The notes: generated by a model not told the origin, from the sequence alone. DNA of 45,399 bases from Psychrobacillus soli (GCF_006861775.1 NZ_VDGG01000025.1:21137-66535), one strand, 5' to 3'; counted from the first letter of the stretch, positions 26,467-34,846 are shown. Program-made: numbers and translations.

Positions 26467-26663
26467 ATGTCTTTAAATTTTTTGCAAGCCGAAAAACATA
26501 TACATGATACAATCGTTTTTCCGGCTTTCGATTTAACTATACATACTGGGGAAGTTGCTGCAATTTGTTGAAATGTGAATGTACGGGAGCAGCTGATTGA
26601 TATTTTATTAGGAAAAAAATTATTATCGGATGGGGAGATACGATATACTGATTCAAAAAAATA
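26467..26663 (+). pseudogene. Decayed ABC transporter ATPase (N-terminal fragment)
   Basis: Starting at an ATG at 26467, the frame reads SLNFLQAEKHIHDTIVFP and continues AFDLTIHTGEVAAIC, then a TGA at 26569-26571, then NVNVREQLIDILLGKKLLSDGEIRY and a final stop at 26661. This matches the start of an ABC ATPase up to the position of Walker A, whose GxxGxGK is missing. An extended -10 (TGGTATAAT) lies at 26422-26430. The rest of the gene is absent. Confidence 0.6.
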
Positions 26664-26796
26664 GCATTCTTTTTCTTGAATGAGGCAAGTTACAATCATT
26701 TCGTTAAAAAAGTATAGAATACTTTGCGAGTCAGTAAAGAAATTTTTAAATCCCCCGAAGTTTCTTCTGCTTGCTACATGATAAAGGAGATTTTGA

Positions 26797-26814
26797 ATGA
26801 ATCGTCCAATTTAA
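26797..26814 (+). pseudogene. Five-codon remnant of a gene start
   Basis: AAAGGAG followed by ATGAATCGTCCAATTTAA: a well-formed ribosome binding site and start with a stop after five codons. Between the ABC remnant and the MFS remnant it is best read as the leftover start of a deleted permease gene. Confidence 0.35.
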
Positions 26815-26864
26815 CCCCATAAAATTACTTCAACTAAATAAGTGATTTTAAACATGGGGGGATA

Positions 26865-27361
26865 ATGATGAAAGTTAATAAAAATTTTCTTTTTCTACTG
26901 CTCGGTCAGTCTACAGCTAATTTAGGTGATGTATTTTATATCGTTAGCACGATTAGTATTTTATATAAGTTAACTGGTTCGGCAACTATATCGGCATTTG
27001 TGCCGTTTACTTTTACTTCTGCGGTGCGTTGCTTTCCGGTTTACTGACTATGGTTTTTGGTATGACTAGCCAGCCTATAATAGCATTGATGCTGTCGGCG
27101 ATTATTGGTCTATGTTCACAACTAAAAAATATACCGCAGCAAACGATAGTGCAACGAAGTGTTTCAACTGACAAGCTAGTAACTGTTTATACATCGATGG
27201 GCACAGTAGCAACTGGAGTATTTGGAGTTTCTTCTTTACTTATGGGGATATTAGTGGATTTACTTGGTGTACGGATCGTATTTGTATTTTCAGGTTTGCT
27301 ATTATTAGTCATCAGTTTGATAGCTTTTAAAAATAAACGATTATTTGTATTAAAAAGCTAA
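26865..27361 (+). pseudogene. MFS transporter remnant with internal deletion and frameshift
   Basis: The start at 26865 or 26868 (GGGGGGA upstream) gives KVNKNFLFLLLGQSTANLG and the first two membrane segments up to about 27035. The frame then shifts, and the next frame (27029-27361) reads SGLLTMVFGMTSQPIIALML through LLGVRIVFVFSGLLLLVISL, the last two or three segments of an MFS drug-type permease. About half or more of a normal ~400-residue protein is missing. Two substitution/deletion events are enough to explain it. Confidence 0.7.
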
Positions 27362-27368
27362 ATTCTAC

Positions 27369-27474
27369 ATGGATGGTTGAGATGAATAAATGAAAAAAGT
27401 GTCTTCGGCTACAAATTTTGTAGAAAGAAGACACTTTTTACTTTGGATTGTTTTTGTCTCAACTAACCATCCAT
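27369..27474. repeat. Nested inverted repeat with a terminator inside
   Basis: Outer arms ATGGATGGTTGAGA (27369-27382) and TCTCAACTAACCATCCAT (27457-27474) are complementary apart from a 4-nt insertion. Inside is a strong terminator-like hairpin AAAAAAGTGTCTTC / GAAGACACTTTTT (27393-27439). Similar 9-10-bp sequences AAATTCTAC and AAATTTCTAC lie outside both arms. It may be a small MITE-like insertion or a compound terminator. Confidence 0.45.
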
Positions 27475-27524
27475 TAATAAAAATTTCTACCATATAAATC
27501 TATCATTTTTAACGGTTCAAAAAA

Positions 27525-27553
27525 TTGTATTTGAGAATTTGGAATACTACAAT
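27525..27553 (+). promoter_or_regulatory. Promoter of the alpha/beta hydrolase gene
   Basis: TTGTAT (27525-27530) and TACAAT (27548-27553), 17-bp spacer, about 20 bases before the start codon. Confidence 0.55.
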
Positions 27554-27574
27554 AAATAAAAGGGAGGAATAGAA

Positions 27575-28402
27575 ATGGCGTTTTTTGAAACAAGTGATGG
27601 AGTGAAATTGTATTATCAACAACAAGGGGAAGGCAATTCAATCGTTTTAGTCCATGGTTGGTCAGCAGATCACACGGCATTCGATCTATCGTTTGATGAT
27701 TTGAGTAAAAATTATCAAGTAATCTCCTTTGATTTAAGAGGGCATGGTAGTTCCGACCGTCCGGAAAAAGGGTTATCACTCAAACGATTTGCGACAGATT
27801 TGGAGGAATTAATGGAATACTTAAATCTTCAAGATGTCACATTAGTTGGGCATTCAATGGGAGGGGCCACTACATTCGAATATGTAAGAAACTTTGGCGT
27901 ACATAGATTGAAATCTGTTTCCATTTTCGATATGACGCCAAAGTTGGTGAATGAAGGAGAGTGGAATCTTGGACTTTATCATGGGAAATATACAAGAGAA
28001 GATTCGCTAAATGATTTGACAGTCATAAATGAGGATTTTAGTGAATTTGCGAAGCCATTTTTCAAAATTGTTGTGCCATATTTAACAGAAGACCTTTTGA
28101 ATGAGCAGCTCGATTTAGTGGTTGATAACAATACTCCACATGTTCTATCTGCAATGTGGCATGCGATGGCGGTTTCAGATTTCCGAGATGTGCTACCAAA
28201 TATCACAGTTCCTACACAAATAGTGTACGGAGAGAAGAGCACATTATATTCAAAAGAGACTGCTGCCTATTTAGCATCACAAATTCCTCATGCCAAAGTA
28301 GTCCCTTTTGAAAACTGCACGCATCTTTTAGTTGTAGAAAACCCTGCAAAAACAACAGAGGTAATTGAAGAAATGGTTAAACTAACTTACAACCGAAAAT
28401 AA
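27575..28402 (+). CDS. Alpha/beta hydrolase
   Basis: 275 residues with a complete alpha/beta-hydrolase layout: oxyanion region LVHGWSAD, DLRGHGSSDRP, nucleophile elbow GHSMGG with Ser94, and C-terminal His at about 250 (NCTHLLVVENP). The acid residue is probably the aspartate/glutamate near VYGEKSTLY. AGGGAGG precedes the ATG. No signal peptide. Substrate unknown; esterase, haloperoxidase-like and lactonase roles are all compatible. It appears to be a single-gene unit. Confidence 0.85.
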   Translation: MAFFETSDGVKLYYQQQGEGNSIVLVHGWSADHTAFDLSFDDLSKNYQVISFDLRGHGSSDRPEKGLSLKRFATDLEELMEYLNLQDVTLVGHSMGGATTFEYVRNFGVHRLKSVSIFDMTPKLVNEGEWNLGLYHGKYTREDSLNDLTVINEDFSEFAKPFFKIVVPYLTEDLLNEQLDLVVDNNTPHVLSAMWHAMAVSDFRDVLPNITVPTQIVYGEKSTLYSKETAAYLASQIPHAKVVPFENCTHLLVVENPAKTTEVIEEMVKLTYNRK

Positions 28403-28453
28403 AAGAGCTGTTCCAAAAGGGGAATCAATGGTCTGATAGGGCTAGATATCCTA

Positions 28454-28654
28454 ATGACTGGAAAGTTTATCATTGATATAGAGATTTTAGAGTTAGTCCA
28501 AAATCATTATTCAAATGATGAATCCTATAGTAATTTAGTTATAGCGTATCTCCCAGCTAAGGGACAGGCTTATTTTTGTTTAGATCCATTTTCTGGAATT
28601 GTAATTTGTCCCCGTGTTAGAAATAACTTGGAAACTATTCAGTATTGTATCTAA
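28454..28654 (+). CDS. Small hypothetical protein (66 aa), doubtful
   Basis: A 66-residue frame (FIIDIEILELVQNHY...) that I do not recognise. There is no clear ribosome binding site. The DNA before it (AAAGAGCTGTTCCAAAAGG) resembles one half of a terminator stem, so this may be a fragment left by a deletion. Confidence 0.3.
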   Translation: MTGKFIIDIEILELVQNHYSNDESYSNLVIAYLPAKGQAYFCLDPFSGIVICPRVRNNLETIQYCI

Positions 28655-28682
28655 TATATCGATAGTAAAGAGATGGCGGAAA

Positions 28683-28742
28683 GTGAAAAAGATTGCGTTA
28701 ATTGGATCAGGTAGAGGGGGAGAAATATGGAATCTAAGCTAA
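28683..28742 (+). pseudogene. Remnant of a second P-loop kinase gene start
   Basis: GTG at 28683 reads VKKIALIGSGRGGEIWNLS then stop. KKIALIGSG is the typical beginning of FlaR/adenylate-kinase-like 'topology modulation' proteins, whose P-loop should continue GGSGKST. The sequence breaks off exactly there and runs into the start of the intact kinase gene. Confidence 0.4.
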
Positions 28743-29224
28743 TTATCATAAGAGGAAACTCTGGAAGTGGAAAAACAACGACTGCAAAAAGTCTTCAAAA
28801 TCATTTGGGGCGTGGAACACTCTTGGTTTCTCAGGATGTCGTCCGACGTGAAATGTTAAAGGTTCACGACAGAGAAGGGAATCTTTCAATTGATTTGATT
28901 CGCCAAATCGCAGAATATGGTAAAGATAAATGTGAGTTTGTTATTGTGGAAGGAATTTTGAATAAAAGTCGGTATGGTGAAATGTTGAATAACTTGATCC
29001 AGTTTTATAACGAAAAAACATATACTTTTTATTTCGATTTATCCTTTGAAGAAACAATCATACGGCACAACTCTAGATCGAAAAAGATGGATTTCGGAGA
29101 AGATTCTTTACGTGCCTGGTGGAATCCAAGTGATTATCTTGGAGTGGATGGAGAAAAAATATTGACTGATGATATGTCGCATAACGATGTTTTAAATCTT
29201 ATTGTAAATCAACTTCAAAAGTAA
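28727..29224 (+). CDS. P-loop kinase-like ATPase
   Basis: 165 residues with P-loop GNSGSGKT at 10-17, a following SQDVVRREMLKV segment (substrate/lid region of gluconate-kinase-like and zeta-toxin-like folds), the strand CEFVIVEGILNKS and the arginine-containing region HNSRSKKMDFGEDSLRAWW. GAGGGGGAG precedes the ATG. It resembles small stand-alone AAA/kinase proteins of Bacillus; the phosphate acceptor is unknown. An antitoxin partner is not evident, so a toxin role is not supported. Confidence 0.75.
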   Translation: MESKLIIIRGNSGSGKTTTAKSLQNHLGRGTLLVSQDVVRREMLKVHDREGNLSIDLIRQIAEYGKDKCEFVIVEGILNKSRYGEMLNNLIQFYNEKTYTFYFDLSFEETIIRHNSRSKKMDFGEDSLRAWWNPSDYLGVDGEKILTDDMSHNDVLNLIVNQLQK

Positions 29225-29249
29225 TCATTTAGAGTGGTCTGAAATACAA

Positions 29250-29645
29250 ATGGTAGAGTTGTATAGAAGAGAAAAAATGACAACTGATGAATTGAATGCA
29301 AAACATGAGATTCAATTTAATAACAAAACAGGAATGACAATCGATGAGTGGTTACTTAACAAATATAAAACGATCACACCATTTGAATTGATGAAAGCAT
29401 ATGAAGTGGTAGCTAAAGATGAAGAAACACTTGTGAAGGATTTGCACGATTTGGGACTTCATAATGAAGTGATAAATGCGTTGTTGGAATATGTTTTTGT
29501 TTGTAATGGAAAAGGGTTTGTGGAATCATTCGTAATGAAAATCGGAATGAATTGGGTGGAAAATGATATATTAACAATTAAAAAAGCGATTGAATTTATG
29601 AAGGATCAAGATAGAAAGAAGTTTAATGAGTCGTCTGAAAGATAG
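29250..29645 (+). CDS. DnaB_2 (DnaB/DnaD C-terminal)-like small protein
   Basis: Up to 131 residues; an in-frame ATG at 29277 is an alternative start and has a slightly better purine-rich leader. The central part (TPFELMKAYE, then LGLHNEVINALLEYVFVCNGKGF, then SFVMKIGMNWVENDILTIKKAIEFMKD) has the pattern of the DnaB_2 domain (PF07261) of Firmicute helicase-loader proteins DnaB and DnaD. There is no N-terminal winged helix, so it is half a normal protein. It overlaps the next gene region. Assignment is by eye. Confidence 0.55.
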   Translation: MVELYRREKMTTDELNAKHEIQFNNKTGMTIDEWLLNKYKTITPFELMKAYEVVAKDEETLVKDLHDLGLHNEVINALLEYVFVCNGKGFVESFVMKIGMNWVENDILTIKKAIEFMKDQDRKKFNESSER

Positions 29646-29670
29646 TACAAAAGATAATGTAGGTGAAAAA

Positions 29671-29910
29671 ATGATTTTATTATTGCAGCTTTCATTGTTC
29701 TTAACAATTGCCACTTTATTCGTGGGTGTTTTTAGAATGTCTTGGGTATTCTTACTAATTAGTACGTTCATGTCGATACCGATATCCTATTATTTATCAG
29801 GGGCAAATAATGCTTTGAAATATGCTAGTTTGTCTCCAATCATACTACTATTTCTAACGATATTCATGTGGTTCATAAGTAAGAAAATAAAGAAACCGAT
29901 TAAAGGATAA
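29671..29910 (+). CDS. Small membrane protein, three helices
   Basis: 79 residues from the ATG at 29671, which has AGGTG at the right distance; an upstream ATG at 29626 would give 94 residues and overlap the previous gene. It has three hydrophobic stretches and a lysine-rich tail (SKKIKKPIKG). I do not recognise the family. Confidence 0.5.
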   Translation: MILLLQLSLFLTIATLFVGVFRMSWVFLLISTFMSIPISYYLSGANNALKYASLSPIILLFLTIFMWFISKKIKKPIKG

Positions 29911-30022
29911 ATCAGAAGCGATTGTTTCAAAGGGAACAGCAAGGACAAGTTTGTGAAATAATGAACTTCAACTATCTTGTACTTTATAGATATCTATTAC
30001 GTGGACAGAGAGTGGAGTGAAT

Positions 30023-30415
30023 ATGGTTAGTCGAAAATTATTTGCAGCATTTTTAACTACAATAATTGGATATTTTATTGTGCCAGTATTTTTCCATGAT
30101 GTTGCAGATTCCTATTTTATTATAGGTTTGGCAGTGAGTATTGTAACGGTTCCTATACTTTTCATAGTGGGTATACTTTCCTCGATAGCGATTGAATCAT
30201 GGAGCTTTAGTAAAAACATTGGTTTGTCCTATTTAACACATTTAGGATGTGCCATACTTTGTGCATTAATTTTTTCCTTAACAGCTTCCGGTGTTTTAAT
30301 TGCTGCAATACTCGTTTCATTTGTTTACACAACAATTTTTTTCACTATAGATAGACTAAGTAAGTATTTTGAAGAGAGAAATCAAAAAGCGTCCCTATGT
30401 AAGAAAAAAACTTGA
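30023..30415 (+). CDS. Membrane protein of unknown function, four helices
   Basis: 130 residues from the ATG at 30023 (GGAG at 30014-30017). Four hydrophobic segments, e.g. LFAAFLTTIIGYFIVPVFF and SYFIIGLAVSIVTVPILFIVG, and a basic tail SLCKKKT. The last codons form the left arm of a long hairpin. No family recognised. Confidence 0.6.
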   Translation: MVSRKLFAAFLTTIIGYFIVPVFFHDVADSYFIIGLAVSIVTVPILFIVGILSSIAIESWSFSKNIGLSYLTHLGCAILCALIFSLTASGVLIAAILVSFVYTTIFFTIDRLSKYFEERNQKASLCKKKT

Positions 30416-30434
30416 ATGTTTCTTACATAGGGAC
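30391..30434. terminator. Bidirectional hairpin between convergent genes
   Basis: Perfect 16-bp stem GTCCCTATGTAAGAAA / TTTCTTACATAGGGAC with a 12-nt loop. It overlaps the end of the + strand membrane-protein gene and lies before the end of the DUF4030 gene on the - strand. The T-runs are weak, so it may also be a small palindromic insertion. Confidence 0.55.
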
Positions 30435-30462
30435 ACTATTAAATAGTCTACTGAATTTATCT

Positions 30463-31386
30463 TTAATCCACTTGCTTATTATCCTTACTTCTTATAATCA
30501 CTTCATATGGCAATTCTTCTACCGATAATTCTTCCCTTTTTAGTTCGATTATTTCATCGACATATTTTACAATCTGCTCGGCTTTTTTATTCGAATTCCA
30601 AGCCCACTTAGATTCGCGTAAGTCCGTTTTTATAATAATTTGCAATGGTTCGGGATGGAATGAGTATGCAAATCCTCTATATTCGTCAAATTTTTTATCG
30701 GTTTCTTCTCTTATTGCACTAAAAATCGGTTGCCATTTTTCGTCTCTTATATCATTCTCACTTTTTCTTGTTATTTTAACTTGAAAGTTAATTTTTGTAT
30801 TTGAAAAAACAACATTGGATACAAGTTGTTGGATATCATTCTTCACATCATCATAATATTCTTTTGTTCCGTCTATTCTTATCTCCATATATGGGTTAGG
30901 GGTACTTGGATCAATCATCATTGCTTTTATGTAAATTCCTTTTTCCTGCAACGAATCAGATGTGATTTTTGAAACTTCATTGATTAAATCATTTAATTTT
31001 TTGTCTTCTTCGCTCAGAGTACTGTGCGTATCAAAGGCTTCCAATTGAATGTTAATAGTATCCATCTTTTTTTCTTTCACGATATCATTAATAAGCGTCT
31101 TTATTTTCTTTTCGTTTTGATCTAAAAATGCTTGATCTTTAACTTGTACGGTAAGTAAACGTTCTTCAAAAGAAAAGAACAATTCTATTTCACCGTAATT
31201 TTCATGCTCGAATGTTTGCTGTATTTTTGTTAAGAGTGCTTCCACTTTCTGCTGTTCCTTTTTAGTTTCTGCCATACTTTCAGCCAATGTCAATTCATTG
31301 TTTTGAGTTTGAACATATAAAAAAGAAAGTATAATAATCCAAGCTATTACAATTCCTAACAATGTAAGGGATTTCTTCTTCATCAT
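30463..31386 (-). CDS. Membrane-anchored DUF4030 protein
   Basis: 307 residues: a basic start (MMKKKS), one membrane helix (TLLGIVIAWIIILSFLYV) and a long extracytoplasmic part. The C-terminal half (GIYIKAMMIDPSTPNPYMEIRIDG, EYRGFAYSFHPEPLQIIIKTDLR, LPYEVIIRSKDNKQVD) fits DUF4030 of Bacillus. An N-terminal repeat-like segment (LTVQVKDQAFLDQNEKKIKTLIND) could be a related domain. GGAGGTGG precedes the start on this strand. Function unknown. It is the first - strand gene in the window. Confidence 0.7.
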   Translation of the reverse strand: MMKKKSLTLLGIVIAWIIILSFLYVQTQNNELTLAESMAETKKEQQKVEALLTKIQQTFEHENYGEIELFFSFEERLLTVQVKDQAFLDQNEKKIKTLINDIVKEKKMDTINIQLEAFDTHSTLSEEDKKLNDLINEVSKITSDSLQEKGIYIKAMMIDPSTPNPYMEIRIDGTKEYYDDVKNDIQQLVSNVVFSNTKINFQVKITRKSENDIRDEKWQPIFSAIREETDKKFDEYRGFAYSFHPEPLQIIIKTDLRESKWAWNSNKKAEQIVKYVDEIIELKREELSVEELPYEVIIRSKDNKQVD

Positions 31387-31476
31387 CTTCCACCTCCAGT
31401 TAATTGGGACGTTAATTTATTACTAAACTTAGAAAAATGAAATGCTTCTTACAGCCCATTATACATTGGAATTAGT

Positions 31477-31505
31477 TTAACAGAACTATTTTTGGGTATT
31501 ATAAA
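31477..31505 (+). promoter_or_regulatory. Candidate promoter of the TRIC-family gene
   Basis: TTAACA (31477-31482) and TATAAA (31500-31505) with a 17-bp spacer. The transcript would include the hairpin at 31530. Confidence 0.4.
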
Positions 31506-31529
31506 TATATTATGCAAGAATAAAACAGT

Positions 31530-31566
31530 AGAGTCGTTCAAAGTTTTCTATTTGAACGACTCTTTT
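31530..31566 (+). terminator. Terminator-like hairpin in the leader of the TRIC-family gene
   Basis: Perfect 12-bp stem GAGTCGTTCAAA / TTTGAACGACTC with an 8-nt loop, followed by TTTT. The neighbouring gene to the left is divergent, so no + strand gene ends here; the hairpin can only act on transcripts entering the downstream gene. Confidence 0.6.
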
Positions 31567-31604
31567 GCGATTAAATCAGGAGATGGAAAAAGGAGGAATC
31601 ACCT

Positions 31605-32222
31605 ATGACCTGGGATATTCTTAACATCATTGGTACTATCGCTTTTGCTATAAGTGGTGTGCTTATCGCTATAGAAGAGGATTATGATCTATTCGGTATG
31701 TACGTATTAGGATTTACGACCGCATTCGGAGGGGGACTAATTCGTAATCTATTAATGGGAATTACAATTGAAAACTTTTGGTTACAGGATCATTTATTTG
31801 AAATAGCATTTTTGGCTATTACGGTCTTTTATCTATTGCCGAAGAAATGGAGAAGTAAATGGAAAAATCGTGTGGTGTTTTTTGATGCCATTGGTTTAGC
31901 AGCATTCGCCATTCAAGGGGCAAATTATGCTGTATCTATAGATGCTCCTTTAATCGTAGTAATCATAGCAGCTTGCATGACAGGTGCAGGTGGTGGGATG
32001 CTAAGAGATTTGTTTGCTGGACGAAAACCAATGATTCTTTCATCTGGAATTTATGCCTTTTGGGCAGTATTAGTAGGTATTGCCATTGGTTTAGATTGGA
32101 TACATGGCCCTTATTCTACATTTTCCCTTTTACTATCAATCGTCATATTAAGAATATTATCCGTCTATTTCAACTGGAATTTACCTTACTTCATTTATAA
32201 TAGAAGACGTATGGACAACTAA
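31605..32222 (+). CDS. TRIC cation channel family membrane protein (YvgT-like)
   Basis: 205 residues with two repeats of a three-helix unit (UPF0126/TRIC family, PF03458). The glycine-rich kinks are visible: GTIAFAISGVLIAIEE, FTTAFGGGLIRNLLMG, then DAIGLAAFAIQGANYAV and CMTGAGGGMLRDLFAG. B. subtilis YvgT is the same size. Likely a trimeric cation channel; physiological role in bacteria unclear. AAAAAGGAGG lies before the ATG. Confidence 0.85.
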   Translation: MTWDILNIIGTIAFAISGVLIAIEEDYDLFGMYVLGFTTAFGGGLIRNLLMGITIENFWLQDHLFEIAFLAITVFYLLPKKWRSKWKNRVVFFDAIGLAAFAIQGANYAVSIDAPLIVVIIAACMTGAGGGMLRDLFAGRKPMILSSGIYAFWAVLVGIAIGLDWIHGPYSTFSLLLSIVILRILSVYFNWNLPYFIYNRRRMDN

Positions 32223-32584
32223 AAATGAAGGAATAACAAAGATGTTTTGAAATAAATCTGAGCGATGATTCTAGAAGAGATTCACGCTTTTTTGTTGCTC
32301 TGCCATGAAAATATAAAAAAGCACAATAAAAAGAGACTGAGAAAATGCTTCTTTAAAAAGGTCGGAATGTTAAAAGAACTAGTCAGTCTATTCTGAAATC
32401 AGGTCAGATTGTAGAGGAAACAGAAAGTGTAATAATACTGAATGTAGATCAATCATATGAAGAATTTCACTTTACCCAATCTCTTTATTGTCATTTTTGT
32501 TGTAAATGCAACAAAAAATAGTTATATTTAATGTATGCCATTTTTATTGCAGTTGCAACAAAAATATGTACTAAGGAGTTTATT
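32223..32584. other. Gap between TRIC-family gene and marR
   Basis: Holds an imperfect terminator (about 32258-32297, AGCGATGATTCT / AGATTCACGCT then six T), unremarkable AT-rich DNA, and the marR promoter with two operators. No further gene is visible. Confidence 0.6.
32494..32564 (+). promoter_or_regulatory. marR promoter flanked by two copies of an operator-like palindrome
   Basis: TTTTTGTTG-N6-CAACAAAAA at 32494-32517 and TTTTTATTG-N6-CAACAAAAA at 32541-32564, 47 bp apart. The promoter TTGTAA (32500-32505), 17 bp, TATATT (32523-32528) begins inside the first copy; the second copy lies just downstream of the probable transcription start. Typical layout for MarR autorepression. Confidence 0.65.
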
Positions 32585-33037
32585 ATGAAGGAAATTCTTC
32601 GTGAAATTGGAATGATTGCCAGGGCATTAGATTCCATTAGCAATATAGAGTTTAAGGAATTTGACCTCACAAAAGGGCAGTATTTGTACCTTGTTCGAAT
32701 ATGTGAAAATCCAGGAATCATTCAAGAAAAGTTAGCTGAGATGATAAAAGTAGACCGAACAACAGCAGCTCGTGCTATAAAAAAGCTTGAAATGAAAGGC
32801 TTTATCGAAAAGGAAGACGATCAACATAACAAAAAAATAAAGAAGCTTTTTCCTACAGAGAAAGGGAAAAAGACTTATCCTTTTATAAAAATAGAAAATG
32901 ATTATTCTAATTTCATTGCATTAGAGGGATTTTCCGAGAATGAAGCAGAAATCATTTTTAATCTTCTTCAAAGGGTAAGAAAAAATGTAGAAAAAGACTG
33001 GGAATTTGTAAAAAAGGGAAATAAAAGAAATTATTGA
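32585..33037 (+). CDS. MarR-family transcriptional regulator
   Basis: 150 residues from the ATG at 32585 (AAGGAG upstream). Winged helix-turn-helix with FDLTKGQYLYLVRICENPGIIQEKLAEM, recognition helix VDRTTAARAIKKLEMKGFIEK and wing DDQHNKKIKKLFPTEKG. Helices at both ends form the dimer interface. It is co-transcribed with the acetyltransferase 25 bases downstream and probably represses both through the two palindromes in its promoter. The ligand is unknown. Confidence 0.88.
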   Translation: MKEILREIGMIARALDSISNIEFKEFDLTKGQYLYLVRICENPGIIQEKLAEMIKVDRTTAARAIKKLEMKGFIEKEDDQHNKKIKKLFPTEKGKKTYPFIKIENDYSNFIALEGFSENEAEIIFNLLQRVRKNVEKDWEFVKKGNKRNY

Positions 33038-33062
33038 TTATAAAAAGGAGAGGCATATTTAA

Positions 33063-33581
<519 letters not shown>

Positions 33582-33707
33582 TTTTTGAGAGGTCGGATTA
33601 AATAACGATCCTATTTGTTACAGTAGAGTGCCCATAAAAATTTCATTTGAATGAAATGAACTTGTATCGAATTACGACGTTTTGATTATTTTTCCATACT
33701 TTACTTA

Positions 33708-33736
33708 CCCCTATCTAAAACAGGATAGGGGTATTC
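33708..33736. terminator. Hairpin in the paiA-MBL gap
   Basis: ACCCCTATC / GATAGGGGT stem with a short loop. The T-run is poor; possible terminator for paiA. Confidence 0.4.
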
Positions 33737-33811
33737 GTGTTGAAAGCAGGGGTTATGCTACCACCTTCAAAACAATTATAATCAATCTATTTAAAATAAT
33801 CAGAAATAATG

Positions 33812-33841
33812 TATAATTGATATTGAGTGAACGCTCAGTCA
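33812..33841 (+). promoter_or_regulatory. Promoter -10 with FadR-like operator
   Basis: TATAAT at 33812-33817, followed at 33824-33841 by TGAGTGAACGCTCAGTCA, a TGAsTGA-N4-TCAsTCA palindrome. It has the same 7-4-7 form as the B. subtilis FadR site (TGAATGAMTANTCATTCA). The site covers the likely transcription start. The regulator could equally be another TetR-family protein. Confidence 0.5.
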
Positions 33842-33877
33842 TACTCGTTTAATTATTGAATTGAAGGGGAATTGCTT

Positions 33878-34846
33878 ATGAAAAAGTCTGAGATTATTTT
33901 CTTTGAACGAAAATTTCCAAGTGCAAATATGATCCTTATAAAAGATGAACTCCCGATTCTGATTGATACTGGTTTTGGTAGTGACGTGCAAGATACAGTG
34001 CTATTAATGAAAGAAGCTGGCGTCTCACCAGAACAATTACATCTTATCGTGAACACGCATTATCATAGTGACCATGTAGGAGGCAATTTTCATTTTCAAG
34101 AAAAGTATGGTCTTCCGATTGCTGCCCATAAATGGGAGGCAGAATTAATTAATGCTCGTGACCCAGAAGCTTGTAGTGCAGAGTGGCTAGATCAGCCTGT
34201 AGGACCTTATCGAGTCGATAGAAAACTATCAGATAATGATGAGATTCATACAGGAAGTAGAACATTGCAAGTCTTGCACACACCAGGGCATACGTTAGGA
34301 CATATTTCTTTATATGACCCGGAAGAAGAGCTTTTAATTTGCGGGGATCTCTTCCACAATAACGACATCGGATGGTTAAATATTTTTCGCGAAGGTGTTT
34401 CATCGATTCAACGATCTTTAGAAAGTTTGGAGCGGTTGTCTATGCTAAGAATCGGAAGGGCTTATTCAGGGCATGGACCTCAAATAGAGAATCCTAAAGC
34501 TTCCATTGATACGGCAAGGAAACGGTTTGAAAAGTGGATCGAGCAACCTGAGAAAATTTCATGGCATGCTTGCAAACGAATTTTTTCGTTCACATTAATA
34601 ATGAAAAATGGATTGGCTAAAGAAGAAATCGATCATTATCTATTGCAGTGTGGCTGGTTCCAGGATTTTGCACGCTACTCTTTCCACGTTCAGCCGGAGG
34701 AATTTATTCCAATTCTACTCGATGAAATGATTCGTTCCGGAGCAGCAAGCTGGCATGACAATTATTTAGTCGCAACCGCTCCGTACAAAGCACCAGCAAA
34801 GGAATGGATGGAAAAGAATATAAAGCAGAGACAATGGAAGGTTTAG
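33878..34846 (+). CDS. Metallo-beta-lactamase-fold hydrolase
   Basis: 322 residues from the ATG at 33878 (GAAGGGGA upstream). Dinuclear metal motif HYHSDH (His61, His63, Asp65, His66), then HTPGHTLGHISLY and GDLFHNNDIGW. The last ~90 residues form an extra helical domain (ISWHACKRIFSF ... LLDEMIRSGAASW) as in BLACT/winged-helix MBL hydrolases. A thioesterase or lactonase-like activity is plausible; the MaoC-like neighbour and the FadR-like operator suggest an acyl-CoA-related role, which is inference. Confidence 0.82.
   Translation: MKKSEIIFFERKFPSANMILIKDELPILIDTGFGSDVQDTVLLMKEAGVSPEQLHLIVNTHYHSDHVGGNFHFQEKYGLPIAAHKWEAELINARDPEACSAEWLDQPVGPYRVDRKLSDNDEIHTGSRTLQVLHTPGHTLGHISLYDPEEELLICGDLFHNNDIGWLNIFREGVSSIQRSLESLERLSMLRIGRAYSGHGPQIENPKASIDTARKRFEKWIEQPEKISWHACKRIFSFTLIMKNGLAKEEIDHYLLQCGWFQDFARYSFHVQPEEFIPILLDEMIRSGAASWHDNYLVATAPYKAPAKEWMEKNIKQRQWKV

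Noticed and set aside
28727-29645. Toxin-antitoxin pair (zeta-like kinase with the following small gene)
   Set aside because: The following gene resembles a DnaB_2 domain rather than an epsilon-type antitoxin, and the kinase lacks clear zeta-toxin hallmarks.
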